DNA from: HRBIN15 sp039630445 | Lineage (GTDB): Bacteria; Armatimonadota; Fimbriimonadia; Fimbriimonadales; GBS-DC | NCBI GenBank assembly: GCA_039630445.1 | Contig: JBCNVA010000141.1 | Span: forward strand, 1-64,000 | Reading direction: 5' to 3' | DNA length: 64,000 bases | In this document: piece by piece, positions 1 to 7,608 of the stretch | Position numbering within the stretch: the first letter of the stretch is position 1 | Layout: each line of letters starts with the position of its first letter | The notes under the pieces: generated by a model | Seen by the model: the letters and a program-made list of their open reading frames with translations, nothing else | Database searches by the model: none | What the model was told of the DNA's origin: nothing | Translations under genes and position numbers: made by a program

Positions 1-2141
1 AGGTGGTACTCGAACCGCTCGTAGGCGTTTAGGCAGTAGCGTAGGTACTCCTGCAGCCGTGCCAGCATCCAGCGATCCAGCTCAGGCAACTGCTCATACG
101 GCACATAGTCCCGCGCGGGGTCAAAATCGGCGAGGTTGCCCACAATAAAGCGCAAAGTGTTGCGAATCTGGCGGTAGGCGTCCGCCACGAACTTCAGGAT
201 TTCATTCGAGAGGCGCACATCCTCGAAATACTCAGTGGAGGCGACCCAGAGGCGCAGCACATCCGCGCCCAGCTGCTGCACCACCTCCAGCGGATCGACA
301 ACATTCCCCTCGCTCTTGCTCATCTTGCGCCCCTCGCCATCCAGCACGAAGCCGTGCGTGATCACAGCGCGATAGGGGGCGGCGTCCTTTGTGCCGATCG
401 CGATCATCAGGCTGGAGTTGAACCAGCCGCGATGTTGGTCGGAGCCTTCAATATAGAGATCGGCAGGCCAGCGCAGTTCAGGGCGCGTCTCCAGCACCAG
501 CCGATGCGTGCTGCCCGAATCGAACCACACATCCAGCACATCGGTCTCCTTGCGGAAGGTGGTATGACCGCACTTAGGGCAGCGCGTGCCATCGGGCAAG
601 AAATAGTCTGCTGGCTGTTCGAACCACACATCGGAGCCTTCGCGCTCCACGATATCGGCTATGCGCTCGATCAGCTCGGGCTGCAGCAGGGGTTCCTCGC
701 AGGCTTCGCAATAGAAGGCGGGAATGCCCACGCCCCACGCCCGCTGCCGACTGAGACACCAGTCGGGGCGATCCTGCACCATCGCCGTGATGCGCTTCTC
801 GCTCTCTGGCGGGATCCAGCGCACACCCCGAATCGCCGCCAGCGACCGCTGGCGATGCCCATCATGGTCGATGCTCATAAACCACTGCACCGTCGTGCGG
901 AACAGCAGGGGCGAATCGCAGCGCCAGCAGAAGGGATACTTGTGTTCATACAGCGCGTAGTGCAGCAGATGTCCGTTCGCCTTCAGACGCTCGATCACCG
1001 CATGGTTGCCCTCAGGGGCAATCGGAAGCCCTGCAAACTCGCCTGCCTCCTCGGTGAACACGCCGCGGGCATCTACAGGGCAAAGGATCGGCAGTCCATA
1101 CTGCTTGCCTGTGACGAAGTCCTCCTCGCCATGTCCGGGGGCGGTGTGCACCACGCCTGTGCCCTCCTCCGCTTTCACATAGTCCGCCAGCACCACAGGC
1201 GACTCGCGCTCAAAGATTGGATGCTTGGCGATGGTGCCCACCAGTTCGCGCCCCTTGACCGTGCGGATGACTTCGTATTCGTGAACGCCTAAAGTCTCCA
1301 TCACAGGTTCCACCAGCGCGCGCACCAGCACATACCGATGGTCGCCGACGCGCACGATGGCGTAGTCCAGATCGGGATGAACGGCGAGGGCAAGGTTCGC
1401 AGGGATGGTCCACGGCGTAGTCGTCCAGATGAGGATGTAGGCGTTCGCAGTGCCATCCGATAGCTCAGGCAGGGACGACGCCACCACCGGGAAACGCACA
1501 TAGATGGAGTCGGACACCTTCATGCCGTACTCCACTTCGGCTTCAGCAAGCGCGGTCTGGCAGGTAGGGCACCAGAGGGTCGGGCGTAGATCGCGATAGA
1601 TATACCCGCGTCGCACCAGCTCGCCAAAGATGCGCACCAGCCCTGCCTCAAAAGCGTAATCCATCGTCAGATAGGGGTGCTCCCAGTCGCCTACCAGCCC
1701 CAACCGCTTGAACTGCTCCCGCTGCACATTCACATAGTGCCATGCGTACGCGCGGCACGCTTGACGCAGCTCCACTTTGGTGGGTGTCTTGCCCTGCTGC
1801 ATAAACTGCTGGCTCACAGCGTTTTCGATGGGCATCCCGTGATTGTCCCAGCCAGGCACATACGGTGTGCGGTAGCCGCGCATCGCGTAGGAGCGCACGA
1901 TGATGTCTTTCAGCACCTTGTTCAGCGCGTGCCCCATATGGATGTCGCCGTTGGAGTAAGGCGGACCATCGTGCAAGATGAAGTCCCCTTTTGGAGCGGG
2001 CTTCGCCAGCAGCTTTTCGTACAGCCCGATCTCGCGCCAGAACGCCTGCCAGCGCGGCTCCTGCTCGGGCAGGTTCGCACGCATGGGGATAGTCTGTTCC
2101 TCTTTAGGCAGGTTCAGCGTCTCCCGATAGTTGTTTGCCAT
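1..2141 (-). CDS. ileS: Isoleucyl-tRNA synthetase (5' part; 3' end outside window)
   Basis: Charges tRNA-Ile with isoleucine in the cytoplasm. The minus strand reads open from the ATG at 2141 to the window edge, giving about 713 codons of a protein usually near 930 residues. The class I signature HMGH lies at residues 68-71, following the conserved DGPPYSNGDI stretch. The second signature KMSKS lies at about 606-610 in the context GEGRKMSKSEGN. An SD-like GGAGG sits six bases before the start, and a TACAAT -10 box lies about 25 bases upstream. The anticodon-binding C-terminal domain and any zinc site are outside the window. Confidence 0.97.
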   Translation of the reverse strand, partial: MANNYRETLNLPKEEQTIPMRANLPEQEPRWQAFWREIGLYEKLLAKPAPKGDFILHDGPPYSNGDIHMGHALNKVLKDIIVRSYAMRGYRTPYVPGWDNHGMPIENAVSQQFMQQGKTPTKVELRQACRAYAWHYVNVQREQFKRLGLVGDWEHPYLTMDYAFEAGLVRIFGELVRRGYIYRDLRPTLWCPTCQTALAEAEVEYGMKVSDSIYVRFPVVASSLPELSDGTANAYILIWTTTPWTIPANLALAVHPDLDYAIVRVGDHRYVLVRALVEPVMETLGVHEYEVIRTVKGRELVGTIAKHPIFERESPVVLADYVKAEEGTGVVHTAPGHGEEDFVTGKQYGLPILCPVDARGVFTEEAGEFAGLPIAPEGNHAVIERLKANGHLLHYALYEHKYPFCWRCDSPLLFRTTVQWFMSIDHDGHRQRSLAAIRGVRWIPPESEKRITAMVQDRPDWCLSRQRAWGVGIPAFYCEACEEPLLQPELIERIADIVEREGSDVWFEQPADYFLPDGTRCPKCGHTTFRKETDVLDVWFDSGSTHRLVLETRPELRWPADLYIEGSDQHRGWFNSSLMIAIGTKDAAPYRAVITHGFVLDGEGRKMSKSEGNVVDPLEVVQQLGADVLRLWVASTEYFEDVRLSNEILKFVADAYRQIRNTLRFIVGNLADFDPARDYVPYEQLPELDRWMLARLQEYLRYCLNAYERFEYH

Positions 2142-2165
2142 CCGCTGCCTCCACTTCGTGGAGAA

Positions 2166-2171
2166 ATTGTA
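2166..2171 (-). promoter_or_regulatory. -10 box of ileS
   Basis: TACAAT preceded by GGG on the minus strand, 24 bases before the ileS ATG. The predicted start site leaves a leader of under 20 nt that still contains the SD sequence GGAGG. Confidence 0.5.
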
Positions 2172-2244
2172 CCCTAAAAATAACCCAAGTTGGGCATCAG
2201 AAAGCAGGAGGCTATGCCATCGACGCAGAATCCTTCAGTGGGTG

Positions 2245-3528
2245 ATGGCGATGGAGCAAGACAATCGGTTGACGCGGCGTGAGTTTCTCAAAGCCTCGGC
2301 GGGCGTGACGATTGGCGCTGTTGCCACAGGTTTACCTCTGCACGCTTTTGTACATGCACAGGGTTCCGACAAGCTGCGTGTCGGGCTGATCGGTTGCGGG
2401 GGACGCGGCACAGGCGCGGCGCGTGATGCGGTTTTTGCCGATCCGGGCGTCGAAATCTACGCGCTGGGTGACCTGTTCCGCGATAAGTTAGACGCCTGCC
2501 GCCAGAACCTCCAGCCGCTGGGCGAGGCATACAATGTGAGCGACGACCGCTGCTTCGTAGGTTTTGATAACTACAAAGGCGTTATTGAAAGTGGTGTGCA
2601 TATCGTAATTCTGGCGACACCGCCTGCCTTCCGCCCCGTGCATTTTCAGGCAGCTATCGAGGCGGGCAAGCATGTGTTTATGGAGAAGCCTGTGGCTGTC
2701 TGTCCGGCGGGAGTGCGGGCAGTGCTTGCAGCGGGTGAGCTGGCAAAACAAAAGGGTTTGGCAGTTGTAGCGGGCACGCAACGGCGCCACGACTTTGCCT
2801 ATCGTGAGACCATCAAGCGCATTCAGGATGGTGCGATTGGGCGAATCGTTGCGGGCTACTGCTACTGGAACCAAGGTGGGCTATGGGCAGTGCCCAAGCA
2901 GGAGGGCTGGAGCGACACCGAATGGCAAATCCGCAACTGGCTTTACTTCACCTGGCTTTCTGGTGACCATATTGTGGAGCAGCACATCCATAACATCGAT
3001 GTGATCAACTGGGTGCTGGGCACGCATCCCATCAGGGCGCTGGGCATGGGCGGACGGCAAGTACGCACCGATCCCCTCTACGGGCACATCTATGACCACT
3101 TCGCCGTCGAGTTCGAGTATCCCGGCGGGGTCAAGGTGCTGAGCATGTGCCGCCAGATCGATAACTGCGCGAACTTTGTGGGTGAGCGAATAGTTGGCAC
3201 GGGTGGCATTGCCGACCCTTCTGGCTGGATTCAGGGCGCTACCAAATGGCGCTACGAGGGACCGCGCACCAACCCGTATATGCAAGAGCATGTGCATCTG
3301 ATCCAGAGCATCCGCAAGGGCGAGCCGCTAAATGAAACGCGCCAGGTGGCGGAAAGCACACTCGCAGCCATTATGGGGCGCATGTCCGCCTACACGGGCA
3401 AAGAGGTCACCTGGGAGCAGGCGCTGAACTCGCAGCTGAACCTGCTGGAGCGCGTGCAGAAGCTGCAGGAGTTCGGTCCGATGGCGGTCGATCCCGTCGC
3501 GATGCCGGGCAAAACACCGCTGGTGTGA
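2245..3528 (+). CDS. Gfo/Idh/MocA-family oxidoreductase, Tat-exported
   Basis: Probable NAD(P)-dependent sugar or inositol dehydrogenase; the substrate is not predictable. The protein starts with a twin-arginine signal (LTRREFLKASAG), then a Rossmann nucleotide site (VGLIGCGGRGTG) and the family motif EKPVAV near residue 150. The C-terminal half has the usual substrate-barrel sequence. About 427 residues, normal for Tat-type members. The open frame extends further upstream, but an N-terminal Tat signal needs the start at 2245 (or 2251); no good SD precedes either. An AGGAGG at 2206-2211 precedes an out-of-frame ATG and a 22-codon micro-ORF. It is monocistronic and convergent with the MFS gene. 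Confidence 0.85.
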   Translation: MAMEQDNRLTRREFLKASAGVTIGAVATGLPLHAFVHAQGSDKLRVGLIGCGGRGTGAARDAVFADPGVEIYALGDLFRDKLDACRQNLQPLGEAYNVSDDRCFVGFDNYKGVIESGVHIVILATPPAFRPVHFQAAIEAGKHVFMEKPVAVCPAGVRAVLAAGELAKQKGLAVVAGTQRRHDFAYRETIKRIQDGAIGRIVAGYCYWNQGGLWAVPKQEGWSDTEWQIRNWLYFTWLSGDHIVEQHIHNIDVINWVLGTHPIRALGMGGRQVRTDPLYGHIYDHFAVEFEYPGGVKVLSMCRQIDNCANFVGERIVGTGGIADPSGWIQGATKWRYEGPRTNPYMQEHVHLIQSIRKGEPLNETRQVAESTLAAIMGRMSAYTGKEVTWEQALNSQLNLLERVQKLQEFGPMAVDPVAMPGKTPLV

Positions 3529-3553
3529 GCATGGACGCGCGTACAAGGCGTCT

Positions 3554-4708
3554 TTAGCGACGCACCACAAGCAGCAGCGATGCCAGCAGCGCCAGCGACG
3601 CACCCATCAAAAAGGCGGCGGTCGCCCCGAACGCCTGCCACACCAGCCCGAACAGTAGGCTCGCAGGCAGCATCCCGACGCCCACCACGAAGTGGAATGC
3701 ACCAAACGCCTGACCACGCTGTTCAGGTGGCACTAATTCGGCAATCATCGCTCGTTCTGTGCCCTCCGTGAGCGCGAAGTAGAGCGCGTACAACCCGAAC
3801 AGCGCCCAGATGTGCCATGCGGCGCTGGCAAACCCGAACCCCACATAGACCAGCGCGTAGATAAGCCAGCCCATCAGCAGTACGCGCGGGCGTCCCCATC
3901 GGTCTGAGAGCGCGCCGCCCGGTGTCGCCAGCAAGCTCTTGAGCAAGTTCAAGCCTGCCCACAGCAACGGCACCAACGCGGCGCTGACGCCCGCCTGCTC
4001 CGCCCGCAATAGTAGGAACGCATCGCTGGAGTTGCCCAGCGTGAAAATCAGGATGCAGAGCAACAGCCAGCGGAACCTCCCACGGGGCAGCTGCAGGCGC
4101 AACGGCTGGACGGTGGAAGCGGGCGTCGGCTCCGATACGCTGCGCAGCCCATGCGCCAGCGCCACGAGCGAAACCAGCGCGGGCACAACCGCCAGCCAGA
4201 ACACTAAGCGATAATCGTGCGGGGCAAGCAGCAGAATGCCCGATGCCAGTAGCGGACCGATTGCCGCGCCCAGATTGTCCATCCCGCGATGGAAGCCGAA
4301 CGCCAGCCCGCGATGGAGAGGTTGGGTCGCGTGGGCAATCAGCGCGTCGCGGGGCGCGGTACGCAACCCCTTGCCCAGCCGATCGGCAAAGCGTAGCCCC
4401 AATACCTGCCATGGAGCCGTCGCCAGCGCCAACAGTGGGCGCGTCAGCACCGACAACCCATACCCAAATGCTGTCAATTGCTTATACTTGCCGAACCGAT
4501 CTGCCAACCAGCCTGAGACGAGCTTCAGCAGGCTGGCGGTCGTCTCGGCGATCCCCTCGATTAGCCCGATGAAGGCGACTGAAGCACCCAGCTGCGCCAG
4601 AAAAAGGGGCAACAGGGGATAAATCATCTCGCTGCTGATGTCGTTCAGCAGGCTGACCGCCCCCAGCGCCAACACCGCCTTTGGCAAACGCGCTTTTAGC
4701 GACACCAT
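3554..4708 (-). CDS. MFS transporter
   Basis: A 384-residue inner-membrane protein with about twelve hydrophobic helices in two homologous halves. It contains the motif-A-like loop GWLADRFGKYK between helices 2 and 3, echoed in the second half by GALSDRWGRPR. This is a proton-coupled major facilitator carrier. The N-terminal DISSEMIYPLLPLFL recalls the drug/metabolite efflux-like group, but the substrate cannot be deduced. It starts 4 bp after the Uma2 gene ends and is probably cotranscribed with it. Confidence 0.85.
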   Translation of the reverse strand: MVSLKARLPKAVLALGAVSLLNDISSEMIYPLLPLFLAQLGASVAFIGLIEGIAETTASLLKLVSGWLADRFGKYKQLTAFGYGLSVLTRPLLALATAPWQVLGLRFADRLGKGLRTAPRDALIAHATQPLHRGLAFGFHRGMDNLGAAIGPLLASGILLLAPHDYRLVFWLAVVPALVSLVALAHGLRSVSEPTPASTVQPLRLQLPRGRFRWLLLCILIFTLGNSSDAFLLLRAEQAGVSAALVPLLWAGLNLLKSLLATPGGALSDRWGRPRVLLMGWLIYALVYVGFGFASAAWHIWALFGLYALYFALTEGTERAMIAELVPPEQRGQAFGAFHFVVGVGMLPASLLFGLVWQAFGATAAFLMGASLALLASLLLVVRR

Positions 4709-4711
4709 TCT

Positions 4712-5368
4712 CTAAACTCTGAGACCTAACTGCGCTAGTGCCTCGCGCACCTTCGGGCGTGGCTCCTTGAAAAGCCAGTCCAGCTCCACCCAGAACCCCT
4801 CTATAGCGGTTGAGAACAGTTTGCCTTCATGCTGCTCGTGCGCTTCATACTCGTTGCCCACTCGCCGCACGACACGCACCAGTCGCGCCACAGGGTCTAT
4901 GAGCCACAACTCAGGAACACCAATCACCCGATAGTCGGCTTCTAAAGCACGCCACTCGGCAAGACGGTTGCCCGCCGAACGAATCTCCAGCACCCAGTCG
5001 GGTGCTTCCAGGATGATCGATTCGGTGATGATGTGGGCACGCTCCCTGCGGATAAAGAGCAAGTCGGGCAAGCGGGAGCGGAATTCGTTAATTTTGACGG
5101 CAGAGCGTGAACCCGATACATAGCCCAGTTGATGCGCTTCGACATACTCCCCCACAAGGCGTGCCAACCACAGAAAGAGCTGCTCATGCTGCCAGACCGC
5201 CGCCATCTCCCGCTCCACCAAAACGCCGTCGATTAGTTCGTACAGATCGTCCTCATGAGTCAGGCGCAGGTAATCGTCGATGGTGAGCGGTCTTTCTGCC
5301 ACCCATGCCTTGCGGGATCTTTGTCGCACTCGTCGCAGCCGCGCCCGTGATGATGCCTGGATCGCCAT
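4712..5368 (-). CDS. Uma2 family (DUF820) endonuclease-like protein
   Basis: About 218 residues with the Uma2/PD-(D/E)XK layout: an N-terminal basic stretch, then LTIDDYLRLTHEDDLYELIDG, then SRLPDLLFIRR and APDWVLEIRSAG, then GVPELWLIDPVARLV. The function of this widespread family is unknown. The Lys usually found in the helix before the G-V-x-E-x-W motif is not obvious here (EWRALEADYRVIGV), so catalysis may be lost. ATG 5368 is preferred over 5407 because the -10 box at 5384-5389 would place the transcription start between them. Confidence 0.8.
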   Translation of the reverse strand: MAIQASSRARLRRVRQRSRKAWVAERPLTIDDYLRLTHEDDLYELIDGVLVEREMAAVWQHEQLFLWLARLVGEYVEAHQLGYVSGSRSAVKINEFRSRLPDLLFIRRERAHIITESIILEAPDWVLEIRSAGNRLAEWRALEADYRVIGVPELWLIDPVARLVRVVRRVGNEYEAHEQHEGKLFSTAIEGFWVELDWLFKEPRPKVREALAQLGLRV

Positions 5369-5383
5369 CTTTGCCCCGGAGGG

Positions 5384-5389
5384 AGTATA
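5384..5389 (-). promoter_or_regulatory. -10 box of the Uma2-MFS unit
   Basis: GGGG-TATACT on the minus strand, ending 15 nt before ATG 5368. The predicted mRNA leader is only about 9 nt. Confidence 0.5.
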
Positions 5390-5412
5390 CCCCTTAGCAC
5401 CTAACACCCCTC

Positions 5413-6984
5413 CTATTGCTGGGCAAGGCGCTCCCGCTCCTGTTGAACCAGCACGCGGCGCAGGATTTTGCCCGATGGCGACTTGGGGATCTGTTCCACG
5501 AACTCGACGCGCCGAATCTTTTTGAAGGGGGCGACGCGCTGCGCCACATAGTCCATCAGCTCCTCTGCGGTGGCAGGCGCTTTGAGCACCACGAATGCCT
5601 TAGGCACCTCGCCTGCCTCCTCATCGGGACTGGGGATCACCGCTGCATCCGCTACGGCAGGATGGCTCAGCAGGATCGCCTCTAGCTCCGCGGGCGCCAC
5701 CTGCAGCCCTTTGTATTTGATCAGCTCCTTCACGCGATCAATGATGTAGAAGTAGCCATCCTCGTCCACATAGCCGATGTCGCCCGTGCGCAGCCAGCCT
5801 TCGGGCGTGATGGTCGCGGCGGTCGCGTCGGGATTGTTCAGGTAGCCGCGCATTACCTGCGGACCGCGGATCCAAACCTCGCCTTCCTTGCGAACGCCCA
5901 GCGGCTCGCCCGTGCTCACATCCACAATCATGCACTCAGTGCTGGCGATTGGCGGACCGACGGAGGCAAGTTTGATGCGCGCAGGATCCTCAGGGTTCAC
6001 ATGCGTCACAGGGCTGGTCTCGGTCAAACCGTAGCCCTGCAGCACAAGGCAGCCCAACCGCTCAGCGCATGCCCGCGCCACATCCTCCCCTAACGGCGCT
6101 GCCCCCGACATAATAATCCGCAGGCTGGAGAGGTCGTATTGATCCACTATCGGATGCTTCGCCAGCGCAAGAATAATCGGCGGCACGAGGTTTGCGCGAG
6201 TGATTTTGTAATCCTGCAATGTCTTGAGAAAGAGTTCCAGATCGAAGCGAGGCAGCGTGACGATGGTCATCCCCCTATACAGGCACAGGTTGAGAATGAC
6301 CAGCATGCCGTAGATGTGATAAAAGGGCAGGATGCCAATCACGCGCTCATCGGTTTGCAAATTCACGCCCGACCCCAGCACCTGCACCATGTTCGCCACG
6401 AGGTTGTAATGCGTGAGCATCACTCCTTTGGGCAAGCCCGTTGTGCCACTGGAGTAGGGCAGCACAACCAGATCCTCACGCGGATTAATGGGAACTTGAG
6501 GAGGCTCAACATCTGCCAGCAATTGCGCAAACGGGGTTGCGCCGTTGCCCTGCCCGATAGTGAACACCTCCTGCACGCCCGCTTTCTGGGCAGCGGGCAG
6601 CGCCTTGTCCAGCAGGGGGTCTACAGTGACGAGGAACTTCGCGCCCGAATCGCGCAGCTGATAGGCTAACTCGTCGACGGTGTAGAGCGGGTTTGCCGTA
6701 GTGACAATTCCCCCCGCAAGCGCCACACCGTGAAAGGCGAGGGCGTATTCTGGCAGGTTCGGGCTGTAGATGCCAACCACTTCGCCTTTTTGCAAACCGC
6801 GCTTCACCAGATTGCCCGCCACACGCTGCACGCCTTGCCAGAGTTGCGCATAACTGAGCGTGCGCCCCGTTAGCCCATCAATCAGGGCAGGCTTTTCACC
6901 ATACGCCTGCGCATGGGCGTAGACGAACGGCACCAATCCTATCTCCGGTATCTCCACTGACGGATGCGGACTGCGAAAAATCAT
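5413..6984 (-). CDS. AMP-dependent acyl-CoA synthetase (FadD / 4-coumarate-CoA ligase type)
   Basis: Activates a carboxylic acid, probably a fatty or aryl acid, to its CoA thioester through an acyl-adenylate. The ANL-family P-loop reads LPYSSGTTGLPKGVMLTH (near residue 170), followed by LQGYGLTETSP, GWLRTGDIGYVDEDGY and the C-terminal hinge IDRVKELIKYKG. The catalytic Lys is in KSPSGKILRR. The start at 6984 is chosen because GGAGG lies 8 bases upstream, giving about 523 residues. The open frame begins seven codons earlier without an SD. It stands alone, divergent from the small monooxygenase gene. Confidence 0.92.
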   Translation of the reverse strand: MIFRSPHPSVEIPEIGLVPFVYAHAQAYGEKPALIDGLTGRTLSYAQLWQGVQRVAGNLVKRGLQKGEVVGIYSPNLPEYALAFHGVALAGGIVTTANPLYTVDELAYQLRDSGAKFLVTVDPLLDKALPAAQKAGVQEVFTIGQGNGATPFAQLLADVEPPQVPINPREDLVVLPYSSGTTGLPKGVMLTHYNLVANMVQVLGSGVNLQTDERVIGILPFYHIYGMLVILNLCLYRGMTIVTLPRFDLELFLKTLQDYKITRANLVPPIILALAKHPIVDQYDLSSLRIIMSGAAPLGEDVARACAERLGCLVLQGYGLTETSPVTHVNPEDPARIKLASVGPPIASTECMIVDVSTGEPLGVRKEGEVWIRGPQVMRGYLNNPDATAATITPEGWLRTGDIGYVDEDGYFYIIDRVKELIKYKGLQVAPAELEAILLSHPAVADAAVIPSPDEEAGEVPKAFVVLKAPATAEELMDYVAQRVAPFKKIRRVEFVEQIPKSPSGKILRRVLVQQERERLAQQ

Positions 6985-7048
6985 CCTTTCCACCTCCGCA
7001 CGCATATTACGGCTCCACGCAGCAGGATTCCTGCTTTATTAGGGGGAC

Positions 7049-7078
7049 TTGATTTCTTAGCCTGGCTAAGGGTATACT
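7049..7078 (+). promoter_or_regulatory. Promoter with palindromic operator in the spacer
   Basis: TTGATT (7049-7054), an 18-bp spacer and TATACT (7073-7078). The spacer holds a perfect 15-bp inverted repeat, CTTAGCC-T-GGCTAAG (7056-7070), where a repressor would block RNA polymerase. The half-site resembles DtxR/MntR-type boxes, which is inference. A second perfect palindrome, AGCAGGA-T-TCCTGCT, lies just upstream at 7021-7035. Confidence 0.6.
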
Positions 7079-7100
7079 CTATAGAGAAATGGAGGCGACG

Positions 7101-7481
7101 ATGACGGTTCAGGAGATGGTTCAAGCGATGGAGGAGCGCGTGGATACGCCAACCGCGGCAGGCTTTGTGGCGATTAATTACATCACCTGTAGACCCGACT
7201 ATCAGCAGCGCTTTGAGGAACTCTTTCGCACACGCGCCCGCGCGATTGATCGGATGCCCGGCTTTTTGGGGATGTATGTGCTGCGCCCTCAGCGGGAGGG
7301 CGATCCCTATCTGGTGGTGAGCCACTGGGAGAGTGAGGCACATTTTCGAGCGTGGCTCCGTTCGCCTGAGTTTCTCGAGGGGCACAGGCGCGGTTTTGAG
7401 GATATGCGTCAGGCGAAGGAGCGGGGCGAAGAGCCACCCATGCATTCCGACTTCCGCACCTATGAGGTGATTGCTCGCTAA
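7101..7481 (+). CDS. Antibiotic biosynthesis monooxygenase (ABM) domain protein, HmoA/IsdG-like
   Basis: About 126 residues with the dimeric ferredoxin-like ABM fold: INYITCRPDYQQRFEELF, then RMPGFLGMYVLRP, then YLVVSHWESEAHFRAWLRS. This order is typical of HmoA/HmoB/IsdG-type haem-degrading or quinol monooxygenases. The haem-ligand His cannot be assigned safely, so the activity stays open. ATG 7101 is chosen over 7089 because GGAGG sits 5 bases before it. The palindrome in its promoter suggests metal- or haem-responsive repression, which would fit iron release from haem. Confidence 0.8.
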   Translation: MTVQEMVQAMEERVDTPTAAGFVAINYITCRPDYQQRFEELFRTRARAIDRMPGFLGMYVLRPQREGDPYLVVSHWESEAHFRAWLRSPEFLEGHRRGFEDMRQAKERGEEPPMHSDFRTYEVIAR

Positions 7482-7544
7482 CGCGAATTACCGCTTCGAG
7501 CGTCTCCCGCAAGGCGAGTGGGCAAGCCTCCAGCGAGCCATCCC

Positions 7545-7601
7545 ACCATTCGCCATTTCGCCACTTCGCCATTTCGCCACTTCGCTATTCACCATTTCGC
7601 C
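7545..7601. repeat. Octanucleotide tandem repeat (GCCAYTTC)n
   Basis: Seven or so degenerate 8-bp units (GCCATTTC, GCCACTTC, ACCATTTC) in the spacer between two convergent genes. The same unit recurs at 61292-61330. Confidence 0.8.
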
Positions 7602-7608
7602 TACAACT

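Noticed and set aside
354..1292. 312-codon plus-strand frame over ileS
   Set aside because: It is the antisense shadow of the isoleucyl-tRNA synthetase, which runs open on the minus strand to the window edge with both HIGH and KMSKS motifs.
2149..2163. Hairpin CTCCAC/GTGGAG containing the ileS SD, as a translational switch
   Set aside because: The -10 box at 2166-2171 places the transcript start inside the hairpin, so the 5' arm would not be in the mRNA.
3534..3555. Bidirectional terminator between the first oxidoreductase and the MFS gene
   Set aside because: Only a weak GACGC/GCGTC pairing with a long loop; not enough to call.
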